Notes: generated by a model not told the origin, from the sequence alone. DNA of 64,000 nt from Artemisia argyi (GCA_030686995.1 CM060694.1:96457844-96521843); one strand, 5' to 3'. Counted from the stretch's first letter, positions 9,935 to 22,955 are shown. Numbers and translations are program-made.

Positions 9935-12458
9935 ATCTTTTTAGGACTGTTGATGCACCATTTGATTGGAGTGGTCTCCAAATCCAACATGCTGAGGACT
10001 TAACAACATTTTCATTTTTGACACATTTTGTGGTTTTTGGTCTGACAGTACCAAATTTGGCAGTACCATTTGGTCTAGCAGGACCTTTTGGTTTTGGTTT
10101 CCAGTCTTGTGTTTTATCCACAAAATTCCTTTCAATATGACTTTTCACAACTTTTGGTGTATGTTTGAAAGTATTACTTGCACCCTTAGTAGTGAATTTT
10201 GGGTAAACAGGCTCATTTGTTCTAACAGTATGATTGACTTTTGGTATGTTAGATTTCACAGAACCTTTTCTGGGGTTTGTTTTACTTGTTTTAGACCTTG
10301 ATGTACTCCCAGAAACCCAATTGTTACAATAAGCATGAGTATGATTAAAACTACCACAGTAATAGCATGCTTTATTGTACAAAACAAAGTTATCACCAAG
10401 TTGATGTGACTTAAGATTGTTCCAATTTCTCTGACTACCTCTAGGTTTGCTATTACATTTAGAACAACATTCAACTGTTTTTAGAACAACTTTAGTCTTT
10501 GTTATACTCTCTACACTTTTAGGACTGACTGGTCCTACTTTGTTTCCTTTCTTAGAAATAGTCTCTTTTCCATTCTCATCAGATGTACAACCTTCAATAG
10601 TTGTAACATCTGAGCTCTTATCAGTGAGCACCTTTTCTTTGGAGAGAGAAGTATTACTTGTACTCTCAAAAGGTTCACTATTTTCTACAGGTTTTACCTT
10701 TTCTAGAGCTTTATTTGTGAGTTCATTTAAACCTGATTCAGCAAGATCTAAACCTGGGGGACAAGGAATTCCTCTGTAAGGAGGTGGACATGTGTTGTAT
10801 CCAATCCCAGATTTGATTTTCTTGTTCATTTGGTTCTCAACTATACTTTTAGTACAAGCAGAAGCATTTTCTAATGTTGTAATAGTTAGTTGAATATTAT
10901 CTTTTGCTTGTTTCACTTTAGCAAACTCAGTTCTTAACAGGTTTATTTCAGCATCTTTAAGAAATATGTCTCTATTAAGAATAGCTTTTGTGTCAGAAAA
11001 AGTGAGTTCATTTTCTCTAAAGTGAATTATCTGTTTCTCAAGTTTGGACATACCACACTTATGATTAACTAGGTCTTGATGAGTTTTTCTTTGTTCTACT
11101 TTCAGTTCATCATAAAGTTTTCTTAAGATTTCCAGTTCTTTAAAAACTTCACAAGTAGCAGAACATTTAGTAATTTGTACCTCAGGATTGGAGAGAGCCA
11201 TTAAGGCTAATTCATTTGAGGATGACTCTTCTTCACCCATACAGCTCCAATCAAAACCCAGCCCATCAATAGCTACCATAGCTTTTGTTTCAGTGATGTC
11301 CACTTCCTTGCTCTTGTTCTCATTGTTTCCCCTGTTCTTGTTCTCAAAACCTCTTCCCTTATCACCCTGCTTCTTTGGTCTTCTACATTCTCTTGAGTAG
11401 TGACCCTTCATGTGGCAGTTGTAGCACTCCACTTTAGACTTGTCATACCCAGCAGGTTCATTGCCATTGATGACAATCTTCTTTCCAGTCCTCATCAAAT
11501 ATTTCTTAGCCCTCATGCTAAGAAGTGAAAGCTGCCATTTTATGTCCATTTCTTCAAGATCATCATCACTGATCTCTTGAAGATCTTCAAAGGTCAATGT
11601 TGAACCATTGTGTTGTGATGTTAGGAAAGCACAACCAATTGTTTCATCTAAAATGGTTTTGGTACTGCTGGAAGTGCTGGCAGTACCAAAATTTGTGTTG
11701 GCAGTACCTTCTTCTCCACCATCTTTTTCTTCATCAACTTTCTTGTAAGTACCATGAGATGACATAAATGCCATATTTCCTGAGCTTGAACTAGTAGACT
11801 TCTTTAGTTCATGCTCTACTATTTTGAAGTTGCTGTAAAGATCATTGAGACTCATGGAATCAATATCTGGTTTGTTTTTCCAGACAATGACATGCATGGC
11901 CCATTCAGAGGGTAGACTTCTAAGGAATTTGGAGTTTAAGTCTTCTTGAGATATAATCACTTCATGAATGGCTAACTGACTAGAAAGCTTTTGTAGTCTA
12001 TTGAACATGCTATCCAAAGACTCATTTGGTGTGGCTGAAAAGTTTTCAAACTGTTGTTTTAAAAGTGTTTTCTGGGTTTTCTTGGTGGCATCATTACCAC
12101 CAAATCTAGCCACAATAGCTTGAAAAAGGGTTTTAGCACACTTGTATTTGTTAAAGACTAGAAGCTGGTCATTTGGTATAGACATGAGAAGCATACTCCT
12201 GGCTTTAAGATCATTTCTCTTTTGGATTCTTTCTTCAGTAGTTATTGGATTTACTTGCACAGTTGTGACAAGTGCATCATTTACTGTGGAGGTGGTGGTT
12301 ACTGGTTTAAATGAGTTTCCTTCTTCAATGATCTCCCAAAGTGCATAGTCTTGCACTTGGAAGTATTGTTCAACCCTCAGTCTCCACATTTCAAACTCAT
12401 TCTGTTTGAGTAATGGAAGTTTTGCAGCCACATTGGTTTGAATGTGCTCAACATCCAT
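9870..12458 (-). CDS. Gag polyprotein of SIRE copia element
   Basis: An intact 862-codon frame starting [15 protein letters not shown], just inside the 5' LTR and PBS. Residues ~10-230 form a retrotransposon gag core ([14 protein letters not shown], then [20 protein letters not shown]). A CCHC zinc knuckle [14 protein letters not shown] is at ~340 and a second, divergent one ([14 protein letters not shown]) is at ~697. Between them, residues ~440-540 are heptad-like and Leu/Glu/Lys-rich, probably a coiled coil. The length is large for a copia gag but usual for Sireviruses. It assembles the particle that packages the RNA. The stop falls directly before protease, which lies in the next phase. 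Confidence 0.92.
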   Translation of the reverse strand: MDVEHIQTNVAAKLPLLKQNEFEMWRLRVEQYFQVQDYALWEIIEEGNSFKPVTTTSTVNDALVTTVQVNPITTEERIQKRNDLKARSMLLMSIPNDQLLVFNKYKCAKTLFQAIVARFGGNDATKKTQKTLLKQQFENFSATPNESLDSMFNRLQKLSSQLAIHEVIISQEDLNSKFLRSLPSEWAMHVIVWKNKPDIDSMSLNDLYSNFKIVEHELKKSTSSSSGNMAFMSSHGTYKKVDEEKDGGEEGTANTNFGTASTSSSTKTILDETIGCAFLTSQHNGSTLTFEDLQEISDDDLEEMDIKWQLSLLSMRAKKYLMRTGKKIVINGNEPAGYDKSKVECYNCHMKGHYSRECRRPKKQGDKGRGFENKNRGNNENKSKEVDITETKAMVAIDGLGFDWSCMGEEESSSNELALMALSNPEVQITKCSATCEVFKELEILRKLYDELKVEQRKTHQDLVNHKCGMSKLEKQIIHFRENELTFSDTKAILNRDIFLKDAEINLLRTEFAKVKQAKDNIQLTITTLENASACTKSIVENQMNKKIKSGIGYNTCPPPYRGIPCPPGLDLAESGLNELTNKALEKVKPVENSEPFESTSNTSLSKEKVLTDKSSDVTTIEGCTSDENGKETISKKGNKVGPVSPKSVESITKTKVVLKTVECCSKCNSKPRGSQRNWNNLKSHQLGDNFVLYNKACYYCGSFNHTHAYCNNWVSGSTSRSKTSKTNPRKGSVKSNIPKVNHTVRTNEPVYPKFTTKGASNTFKHTPKVVKSHIERNFVDKTQDWKPKPKGPARPNGTAKFGTVRPKTTKCVKNENVVKSSACWIWRPLQSNGASTVLKRFDYIDARGKPKSVMAWVPQGN

Positions 12459-12495
12459 TTTTGCTTTGTTCTTTTATGTCGTAAATATCAGTCTT

Positions 12496-12507
12496 GCTCT
12501 GATACCA
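12496..12507 (-). promoter_or_regulatory. Primer-binding site of SIRE element
   Basis: On the minus strand the sequence is TGGTATCAGAGC, two bases after the 5' LTR, complementary to the 3' end of initiator methionine tRNA. Confidence 0.93.
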
Positions 12508-12509
12508 CT

Positions 12510-12518
12510 TGTGGACGG

Positions 12519-12603
<85 letters not shown>

Positions 12604-13296
12604 ATTTGTGCAAACACTTGGGATGTTAATCTCAGTAATGTGTTTAGGATATTTATGAATGAATGTGAGTTAGCACGCGGAATTTACTAAAACACACTAA
12701 AGGAACAAAGGTGATGAATAAGTAAATGAGAATGAACACAACATGAATAACACAAAATGATTCAATATTATTGATGAAATAATACGGGTGATCTAAACTA
12801 TCACCAGGATTACAAGTGTAACCTTGAATCTTTGATACGTGAAAGGGTTTAAATATGGAAGTTATGCATGGGAAAGATGAGTGTGAGAGCTGGGAAAGTT
12901 GTACCTAAGATGGTGTCTTAAGGGTTCCTTTTATAGTATAAGGAGCCCTTATTACAAGTGGTCAAGTTGCTTAATATAATATACTAGAGGTTTATCTTAT
13001 CCTAATATTACACCTTTCAAGGTAAAACACTCCATTATATCTACTGAGACTTCTGTACTACTTCTACTTAACGTATAACTTTGTACAAAGACTAATAATA
13101 CAAGTAAATATCTCTATTTAAAATACAGCAACTTGTCGTGAAAACTGGCAGGACCTTCTTTAAACTAGCAGTACCTTCTTACCCAGAAGGTACTGTTAGT
13201 ATATCTTCAACATTAGCAAAACTGAAGAGGCAGGCTTAACTATCACTAGCAGGCTCTTCTGGCAGACTCTTTACTTTGTGCATTTTATTCCCAACA
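12510..13296 (-). repeat. 5' LTR of SIRE copia element
   Basis: The partner of 2043-2833. Contains (TA)n at about 12524-12601, and a perfect 11-bp-arm hairpin with a 5-base loop at 13169-13195 (arm CAGTACCTTCT). It should carry the promoter, but the TATA box cannot be singled out because of the AT repeat. Confidence 0.93.
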
Positions 13297-13301
13297 TAAC
13301 A
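13297..13301. repeat. TSD (TAACA) of SIRE copia element, right copy
   Basis: Same five bases as 2038-2042. Confidence 0.85.
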
Positions 13302-14520
13302 TATATATTTGCATGATCTACTACTATAACATGAAAATACATCATGTTACTAGTTAAATGAAAGTATGAGGTGATGAAAAAGTTCACTTGAAACTTATTT
13401 GATGATTTGAGGTGATTTGATGAGAAATTGCTTAATAAACCTAGGCTTTTATCACAAAACCTTAACTAGGAATGAAAGTAAAGCTTGAGTATGTCTTGAT
13501 CTTGAAAGATTGATGGATTTTTCTTGTTCCTTGACGGTTGGCTGAATATATGAGGAAGAGAGAAAGAGAGAAAGAGAGAATAACTTTTGCTAGTTGATTT
13601 TTTTTTTAGTATGAATGAAAGAATGAGAAGTAAAAATAATATAAGTAGCTAGTTAATAATTTTTGTCAAATTCATTAATTAACTTGGACTTTTGGGGGGG
13701 CAAGATCCACATTTTAGGGGATTGGAAAATGAGAGGAAAAGTTTTGCAAGACTTTTGTAAAGATTAGGTTAGGTATTATTAGTTTTAGAGGATACCGGAT
13801 ACCGAGTTAACTAAAAATAAATCGTGTCATGTTGAAATAAAATATGACGAAGTTGTAAAAATTATGAAATTACATTCCTGATAAGAATCGGGTATTAAAA
13901 TAATTGTCGGGTTAAAATATCGTGATTCGACGTAATTTTAGGCGTTTACCAAAAAATATAGCGAATGGTTTCAAAACACCGGGTAAATTAATAATATAAA
14001 TTTTATACTATTATAATGAGTATACAAATATATTAGGATCGTAGACGGAAGTATCAGGTATATGTTAGTAGCAAAAACTGAGTGGTAACGTTAATTACAA
14101 ATTAATAATACGTAAATGGAAATAATGCATATCCGTGCATGATCTAAAGTGCTGATGGTGTTACTAATGATATGTAGACTACTCCAGTCTATATGTCGTG
14201 TCCCTACTGATGTTGCATAAATTCGCAGCTAAACCTAACTGGTTACGCGAATTTAGATACCCGTAAACTAGATTTCCGAACTGATGAACAACAATCGTGA
14301 ATAGTGATTTCCTTCCGGGAATGAATAGTGTCATATGAATAGTAAAATTTTCGAACACTTCTCAGAATCTCAAACTAATTCCGAAAATGATGAATAGTAA
14401 AATGATAAATAGTGATCGGTGAATAGTAAATGATGAATAGTAACGGATGAATAGTAACTTCTGAAATGAATAATGAAATTTCGACGTTTGAAAAAGGACC
14501 TGAAATTACGAGTTGTGACA
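13302..14520 (-). mobile_element. 3' LTR of element A, right piece
   Basis: Continues the LTR broken by the SIRE insertion and matches about 30360-31554. It ends (plus strand) in GAAATTACGAGTTGTGACA, the complement of the LTR start TGTCACAACTCG. Contains a GA-rich run (13547-13579) and clustered GAATAGT motifs (about 14300-14460). Confidence 0.85.
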
Positions 14521-15727
14521 GTCTTCCCCTCTAACAGGAACTTCGTCCCGAAGTTCTGTTTGTGTTGGTCTCTAGAGTGGTATTGGTGAAAAGATGATGA
14601 TATTCATCGTGTAAACTACTGAGCTCTAATGGGAGCTCAAGTCTGTAGGCCACTAGGCTCATTCTGTCTGAAATATTTAATGGTCCAATGTATCTCGGGT
14701 TTATCTCTTCATGTTTTTGAATTGTGTCTCAATGGTGTTGTCTTTGGAATCTTGTGATAGCTATTGTTGTCAAGGAATCCGATTTATAGCAAATGGTTAG
14801 CCCAACCATTTCCAGAATCAATCACACCCGAATTGGGCATATCTACCTATGTTTGAATCATTCTCTAATCCTGACCATTGGTCTGAAGATGATAGGTGGT
14901 ATGGTTCCAAAGGAATCCTAATGAAATCTGCCAGGGGTTTGAGGTGAATCGAATTCCTCCATTAGGAATAGTTGGAATAGGTATCATGTATCTTGTGGAA
15001 AAATCTTACAAGGTTAAGTCCGTCAAAGGGTGTTATTAGAAAGATTAGGTTAGGATAAGGTTGTGATCCTCCGCAGGAATGTCATGAATTGGGTCTCTCT
15101 CCACCTACGATGCTTAGTCTCCATTACTAAGATTTTCCCCAAGCCCTATGTCGTCAAAACATAAAAACCCTAAGTGTATAAGCGATGTAATATTGTGATT
15201 GATTTTTAAAGTTTGTTTTGAGATTGTGTGTTTTGTTCATAAACCTTCCCTGAATAAATGTATTTACAACTTTAAGAAACGGCTTTCTAAGTAACATTTT
15301 TCTTGATGTTTCAAAATTTAATAGTTATGCAAGATAGGACTATTTCCAACATGAGGTAGATGGTATGGTTTACCAAAGATCGATGTTTAAAATTTCTTAA
15401 CATTCAATAGTTTTGTAAAAGATTAAACAAAAGGAATTTGCTTGTCAAAATAAGTGCCTCAGAAAAGTATTTCTTACAAGATATATGTTTTGTATAACCG
15501 TAGTTTGGAGAAAAATCCATTTAAAATGTGAAAGTATTAAGAGGATAAAAATAGTCGGGTAGGTATGTCTACATAATTGCATCGGTGTTAACATGTTTGA
15601 ATAAAGTCTATTGGTGAGGACATATTCAATTGAAGGTTCTATAGTCTTGGTTAGAAGGTTGGATTCATTTCTATGGTGTTGCTTAGTGAGCACTCGTATC
15701 GAAACGAATCTTGTAATTCAGTCAAGC
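14521..15727 (-). pseudogene. Decayed integrase remnant in internal region of element A
   Basis: Directly next to the LTR is a PPT-like tract (complement of GTCTTCCCCTC) and the CTTCGGGACGAAGTTC text that precedes the 3' LTR in all these elements. Further in, the minus strand gives broken but recognisable integrase pieces: NPRYIGP and VAYRLELP (about 14600-14700), GNGWANHL with NNSYH (about 14770-14830), and a degenerate HPQTDGQ-like stretch (about 14850-14930). The chromodomain segment is missing. Beyond about 15150 I recognise nothing. Confidence 0.6.
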
Positions 15728-15732
15728 CAATA
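15728..15732. repeat. TSD (CAATA) of gypsy element G1, left copy
   Basis: Identical to 27283-27287, five bases as expected for Ty3/gypsy. Confidence 0.9.
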
Positions 15733-18677
15733 TGTCACAACTCGTAATTTCCGGTCATTTTCTAAACCTCGACAATTTACTATTCACAAGTTACTATTCA
15801 TCGATCACTATTCATCGTTTTCGAGGTCAATTCGACATTCTGAGAAGCGTTCAGAAATTTTACTATTCACTAGACACTATTCATTTCCGGAAGAAATTAC
15901 ACTATTCATGTGCATTACTCATGTCATCGTAAACTTAGTTTACAGGTATTCAAAATTCGCGTAACCGTATTGGTTCAGGAGCGAATTCATGCATTATCAT
16001 TTGGACATTTCATACAGGCTAGAAATAGTCTGCATATCATCTTTATGGCACTTGCATACTATTCCACTCGTAGGGTATTCAAATTATATTTTTAATATAA
16101 TTAACGATTTACGTATGTTTATTTTAAATAAACACTAATACGCGAACTATAAATGAAACTAACACGTCCGACACTTCCGACGATGATCCCAATATATTTT
16201 TATATTCATTTTTATAATATAAAAATTATAATATTAATTTACCCGGTGTTTTGGAAATTTATTTAATTTATATCGTACGCCTAAATTATTTACGACGGTT
16301 TCGTAAAAAAAAAACTAAACAATAATTTTCCAAATACTCAATACTTATACCCAACATATTTTTATAATTTTTACAACTTTATTACGTCCCGGTTAACTCC
16401 GTTAAAATTTATTTTTAGTTAACCCGGTACCCGGTACATTTTAAAACTACAAATAACACACAATAATGCAAAAAGTCACAAAAGTCTCACATTCATCCCC
16501 CCCCCCCTCCATTTATTGCCGCCCCCCCCCCCCCCCCCCCCTAACCATACCAATCTCTTACAAATTGAGAAAATCACACAAGCCTCATTATTACATGTAC
16601 TAACTTCATCACATAATAATACATAAAAGGATAAATCTTACACTCATTTCTTTCATTTTACACTAGCTAGAAAAATCTCATTCTCTTTTTCTCTCTTACT
16701 CATCCCACGGCAACAACAATAAGAACAAGCAAGAACAACATTTTTTTTTAAAGATCAAGGCATAATATAGTCTCTTTAGTGATCCTTGTTAGTGTTTTGG
16801 AATAAAAACTCAAGGATTGTTAGGTTTTTATCATCTAATCACACCACATCTCAAAGTAAGTTTACAAAACTCATTTCATAATTTTTACAAAATTATTACT
16901 ATGTTTATATATTTTTCTTGTAAGATCTCATACATGCATTAACTTATACCACTTCATTTTTGTATATATTTAACTTTCAAGCCCTAGAAATGATTTTTGG
17001 TTAGATCCTTGTTAGATCTACTTGGTTGTGATGTTTAGGAACCCATGACACCCTAAGAAGGTGTATGGTAGGATTAGATTAGTTTTGTGGTGATTGAAAG
17101 TGGTTTGAATGAAGATGGAACTAGATTAGAACCCTAGAAGTGGTTTTTGAAACACTTGAAATACCTACTGTCCCTATTTCTATTTCGTGGGAAAATCAGT
17201 GGTTGATGGCTAATTTTTGACCAAGGATTTAGAAAATACTTTCAAAAACGAAACTTTAGGCGAAAGAACGGATTAAAACGAGTTTATAACGAAGGAGATA
17301 TGATCTTTGCAAATTTAACGACGAAAACTATTTCTTATAAAAACTGCTTGCTGTTAGGCAGATTTCGACGTACAAATAGAGGCGTTAAACGTAACCTAGA
17401 GGAGCCGAGTTATCAAAAATATATTAGTATATACAAAAACGAATCCGTGGACATAAAGAACGAGGAGAATGAACTTAAAACGACCAAGTTATACCCGTTT
17501 TAACATCGTCAAAACTATATATATATATATAGTCACAAATAAAAATAATAACGTACGTACTAAATGGTATATTTTCTAGAAACGTTACTAATGACTATAT
17601 TCTTAACAAACGAATACGTACGGCCCGAGGGTATATTATACGACTTAACGACGATATTTTAAGGTTTCCGATACAAGGATTATAACGCTAACATTTCGTA
17701 CGACTTAATATGACAAGTTATATACTTCTCTAAATGGACTTATTTTTTTCCTAAGTATGGAAACTATTTTACCATGACGATAACTAGTATTTCCAAATTA
17801 CGAGTGGTATGAGTATCATGTGCATGTGCATTCATTTCATTTCGGCTTGATCTAAGTTAGATCATGATTATTCATTTAGGTTGCGGCTAATGTTCGCGCC
17901 TTATTGTCCCGATCACGTTACCATCGTTGTACCATCTTTGTACTATCACTCCAGGTGAGTTTCATAGCCCCGTTTTAATTCTATATTTTGATTTCAAATC
18001 CCACGGGGGAGAATACATTGCATTACTTGTTTTGTGTACATGCCTAAGTATAAAATTTCATACATTGCTTAAGTTGCCTTATTTACCACGTCTTGACAAG
18101 TCCCCTTTATTATCATGGACCGTTAATTTCTAGTACTAAGCGGGAGTGAGTGGATAGATCTATCGAGGGTGACGCCTCCATTAGAGTGTCTGGTAAACAC
18201 TCATTGGGGCCAAGTATCGTCTAGCTTCGGGGTCATGAGCTTAAGAGCCAATGTATATATTTTCCGGGCATCCTATTTCTTGACTTTACTTATGGCATAT
18301 GTACACTAGATTTTATTTATAAACCTATGATTATTCACCAACATTCGTGTTGACTGTTTTTCGCAATGTATTTCTCAGGTTATTAAGGTAGCTCATGTTG
18401 CATACATTTGGACCTTCATGGAGTCGCGGAGTCGACGCGTCTCACCATATTTTCTGCACTTATGAAACGTTTGATCTTGTTGAACTTATTTTAACAATAT
18501 TGGCAAACTCTTTTGGGACCTAAGTTTTGTAAACTCTGAATATTTTAATGATCAAACGCTGTATTTTCTAAACGACACTTTAGGTCGTTCAATATAACTG
18601 TAACTAACTATGGTGCTATGACAGTCACCCCCAGGTATTCCATTCCACTGCCATTCAGGTATTTTGGGGGTGTGACA
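15733..18677 (+). repeat. 5' LTR of G1
   Basis: TGTCACAACTCG ... GGGGGTGTGACA. Contains clustered ACTATTCA(T/C) motifs (15778-15910), two poly-C runs (16497-16508 and about 16524-16541), the LTR core shared with other elements here (about 17040-17510), and a candidate intron (17955-18378). It lacks 51 bp present in the other LTR near 18180. Open frames 17300-17503 and 17927-18133 are copied in the other LTR and are not separate genes. Confidence 0.93.
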
Positions 18678-18680
18678 GAT

Positions 18681-18692
18681 TGGCATCAGAGC
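18681..18692 (+). promoter_or_regulatory. Primer-binding site of G1
   Basis: TGGCATCAGAGC, three bases after the 5' LTR, one mismatch from the initiator tRNA-Met complement TGGTATCAGAGC. Confidence 0.85.
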
Positions 18693-18834
18693 TAAGGTTA
18701 TAGCGAACTAGGATGTATCTTGGACCCTAGACTATAACCACATCATCATAGCATCTCATCATTTCATCATAGGTGCATATCCACTATACATGTTGTTTTA
18801 CGTATACACTGTACGAGTTATTTATATCCATATT

Positions 18835-18904
<70 letters not shown>

Positions 18905-19906
18905 TATATTGACCTGGTTCACAAGTGACATGTCTTCAAATACTCACCCTGTTATCCTTTTATCGGATTCCAACGTTTAAGATACCTTGTTATCTTCCAC
19001 TACCATTATACCACCAACTGTACTTACACCACCATTAGCACTATTGAATTGTCATAAGAGCAAGGTTCTCATTCAGCCTATACATAGAATGCCGTTTGGT
19101 AGAGTATTCAGACTTAATTTTAATGGACTTATTAGGATGCTTATTACAAGGGAGATAGCATGTTTTCTTTCCTTCACTAGTAGGACGCTTACTACTTAGG
19201 TACTACCACCACCGTTGGTTACTTATTACACTATTGGTCGTCCCATAGTGCGTATTTCAGCTTTACCTCTTTGATGCCGCGAGATAGCGCGAAAGAGGGT
19301 AGTATCCCATTCACTATTATCACCATTATCTCCTAACTCATCACTGGGATTTCATCGTCATCAATGTTATTCTCATCCTTTAGAATACCACTATTGTCAT
19401 TTCCCTTTTCCCATTTCCACTTGCCACGAATTAGATAACACCTTGTGGATAATACCAAGATTACGGACTCAACAGGAACATCTGCAGGTTCCTCAAGAAT
19501 GGCTTAGAATCTACACTATCTAGGACTTGAGCGATGCACAACTTCAGACACTACTTCAGGACTATCTCGACCTTATGATGCCATAAACCTGATTTCACTT
19601 AGAGGGACTACAGGAAATCCCTAGACTAGACTTATATCTTTACTAGCTTTTGCTATTATCCTAGCCACGAGAGGTGTGGCATAGTTCGAAGAAACTTGTA
19701 GTATTTTGATTGATGAACAAACGGAATCACCAAGTATTGACTCTACTATAGGGGAATGGTTGTGCTATCTATGATAAGGGTTCATATAGACCGAAACTTT
19801 CATGTATTATATTCATGAGTTACGAATATGATGATTTTTATTACCTATAGATTCTCATGGACTCTTATGATTTGATGGAAATAGATTTAAGCAAACCACT
19901 CCAAGC
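18693..19906 (+). other. Leader and decayed upstream ORF region of G1
   Basis: Begins with text homologous to the G2 leader (TATAGCGAACTAGGATG) and includes a (TA)n run at 18838-18901. In G2 the equivalent place holds a proline-rich coiled-coil ORF. Here only scattered Pro/Thr-rich pieces remain, with many stops. Confidence 0.55.
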
Positions 19907-20868
19907 ATGACGCAAGCCGCTGTTGGACAATTCATTGCCAGGAACGTAACTACCGCCCTCATCAAGGAACTTACTCACGTGGAATTTATGGGTTGTAATC
20001 CCCCCCCTCCTTTAGCAGAAATATAGACACAAAAGAATTTCTCAAATGGTTCGAAGAATTAGAAACAATCTTTCAAAGTGGTGACTGCCGTAAGGAAGAC
20101 AAAGTTAAGTTCGCCACTTGCACTTTTTAGAAGCATGCCCAGAAATGGTGGACTAAGTATGTCCAGGTAGTAGGAGTTGATGCTGCTTACTCACACTCTT
20201 GGGAGAAACTAAAAAGGATGATGAGTTTGAAGTTCTGTGTGAAAAGCGAATTACAAGCAATTGAACAGGAAACACTAAACCTTACCATGGTAGGAGATGA
20301 TGTTGTTAAGTATACTGCTTCTTTTTATGATTTAGCCCAACTAGGCTCTGCAATGGATGAGCCGGAAAGCAAGAAACTTGAAAGGTACATAGGAGGACTT
20401 TCTCCTGAAATTCGTATGTTGATCAACTCATTGGAACCCGATACCATGCCTAAAGCTATCAGAATGGCAATCGAAGCAAAGGAACGCATAGCTCACACCA
20501 AGATTTTAGGAGGCAATGGTAGCAACAAGAGAAAGTGGGTCGGTAATCTGGATGCTAATGCTTCCCAACAACAGTTTAAGATACAACAAGTGATGGAGAC
20601 CTGTGCTGCTGGGTCAAGCCGAAAGAAAAGGTATGTTGGTAAATTACCCGAGTGTAACAAGTGTCAGTTTCATCACAAAGGATCTTGCCCCTCTCAATGT
20701 AAAAACTGCCAAAAGCTTGGACATGAAACCAAGGATTGCAAGGCTCCCACCCTCGCAAAGCATCAGAAACTCTCGGTAACCTGCCGCGAGTGTGGAGTAG
20801 TGGGACACTTCAGGAGTGAATGCCCGGAATTGGGAAACCAGAATTGGAGGAAGAAGTTTATGTTTTAG
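19907..20868 (+). pseudogene. Gag remnant of G1
   Basis: Probably starts at the ATG of MTQAAVGQFIAR (19907), which aligns with MTQAAIRKL in gag of G2. Stops and a frame change break the first ~100 codons. From 20218 to 20868 the frame is open for 216 codons: the end of the gag core (ELQAIEQETLNLTM, YIGGLSPEIRMLINSL), then three zinc-knuckle-like motifs (CNKCQFHHKGSC, CKNCQKLGHETKDC, CRECGVVGHFRSEC). This nucleocapsid-like part is better preserved than anything downstream. Confidence 0.8.
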
Positions 20869-22955
20869 TTATGTGAACCATAGTTTGAGCCCTCTAGGGT
20901 TGTACTTTCTTTTGGTACTTTCCATAAGTACGTTGATGTAACCTAGTTATATTAAGCACTTTCCTATCCAATGTAATGACTATCTTTTGTTACCTCTGTG
21001 ATAACCGTAGCCTTTGTTTATTCCATTTTCTATTGCAATGGCGCAATTTTCAATCGTTTAGCAACATTATACCATTGTCTTATTAAGGATTTGACCGATT
21101 TCGTAATTGACGGATTAGTAGATTATTACCAATCCATAGTATTTACCCATGTATCCAACAAACCATTCAACGAGTTTTATTTCAAACTATTTTATTACCT
21201 TATGGGGAAATTGTTTTTACCGAATTTCTAAAATAAGTCGTTTTGTTACCGTACTATAAACTGATTTTCCAATATTACGCCAAATATTTACTATTATTAC
21301 GCGAATCAATTTTTATATTACTTTGGAAGGAAATAATTAGTATACCATTTTTAATAACAACGCGTTGAACACCATCTAAAGCTTTTGAGGAAAATAATAT
21401 TATTTTGACTAAATCAAGCATCGCATCATTAGTCCTCAACTATACATAGCCTGATCACCTATGTATACTTCAGGAAGGATTATGCCATGAAGGGAATAGT
21501 TACTTTATAAAGTATTGTTAATAACAATCTTCATCCAAAAGCGTTTTAAACAAATAAACTCTTTTATAAGTATTTCTTTCTGATAAATTCTCCCTGGATA
21601 CTTACCCCACCTGTCACACACTTAGTCATTAAGTTGGACTTTCCATTTACTTCTTTAGGAGAGACTTACCATATCAAGTACTAGGAGGATTCCTTGATAC
21701 AAGAAAAGCAATGAAAGGATTTCAGAACTACTAACCTAGACTAGAAGTATACACCAAGACAATTTATAACTCAACAACAGTTCTAAGATGACACGAGACT
21801 ATCCGAACCACCATCTCTGACCTAGTTGTCCAATTTATTATTCAAAGGTACTAGCTAAGACTGATCTACAGGATCAAACACATTGTGAAGGTACGCTAAG
21901 CAACACCATGGGAATAAACCAAGCCTCCTAACCGATACTGTAAAGTGTTTTGAGTTAACATGGTCTCATCCATACGCAAACTTCCCTGCAGTGAGTTTAC
22001 GACAAGAATGATTGATTCGAATTATGGATATCGATATAGATTCCCCTAAAGCATTATGTTCTCTAGAACTTCTGGATAACCTCACCTATACATCGAGAAA
22101 GGCATCAGACTCAAGAATATCTCCCCAGCTACATGTGAAGACAATACGGAAATTCATCGACATAGTATCAATTGAAACCCTCATATTGCCAACATGATGA
22201 CAATTTCAACGATAAACCATCTCAAGACTTAAGTTGGTTGAATACCTAGACTTGTAGTTCTGCCCGATAACCACCAATAGGCACCATCCAATATCAGGAA
22301 CCGAACATCAGACATCTATGCATTATGCGAACATTACCTATCCTACTATTTTATCCTTGTTAGTATTTTCACTTTAAGGAAAGTCGATTTAAAATTTGTG
22401 TTTATACAAATCACATATCTTGTAGAAAATAATTTTTGAATTGCCTATTTTGAACGAATACGATCCTTTTAATCAATATTTAGCAAAACCATTGTAAAAT
22501 GGGGAATATATAAACACCAAACTTTAGTAAACAGTCCTATTCACCACCAGTTTGAAAACCGCGTCCCATTTCCTAACTATTGAATTTTGAATCATCAAGA
22601 AAGATATTATTTAGTAAACTATTTGCTCCATTTTTCTAAATTCGTTTATTCAGAAAAAGATTTCGACCAAAAACTCAAAAATTGCGAAATAAATTTTGAA
22701 AACCAATCACCATAATACATCGCTTATGCATTTAGGACTTTGTGATTTGACAATAAGGAATATTAGAATATGTGATGAAGGAAATTAGGAGGAACACCAT
22801 AGAACGATTACAAACGTCAGTAATGGAGACCAAGCACAGTAGGCAAAGAATGACACATGTCTTAACAATCCATTAGACCAAAACACAAAGAATCAAACAT
22901 TGTTACCCATATTCTATCTTCTTCGTATAACGCCGAGTTCGAAAGACAAAACGTT
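20869..22955 (+). other. Unrecognised internal stretch of G1
   Basis: About 2.1 kb, AT-rich with stops in all frames. Position suggests former protease, RT and RNase H, but I find no FIDD/YVDD box or DSG motif. Either these were deleted and replaced or decay has gone past recognition. Confidence 0.4.
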
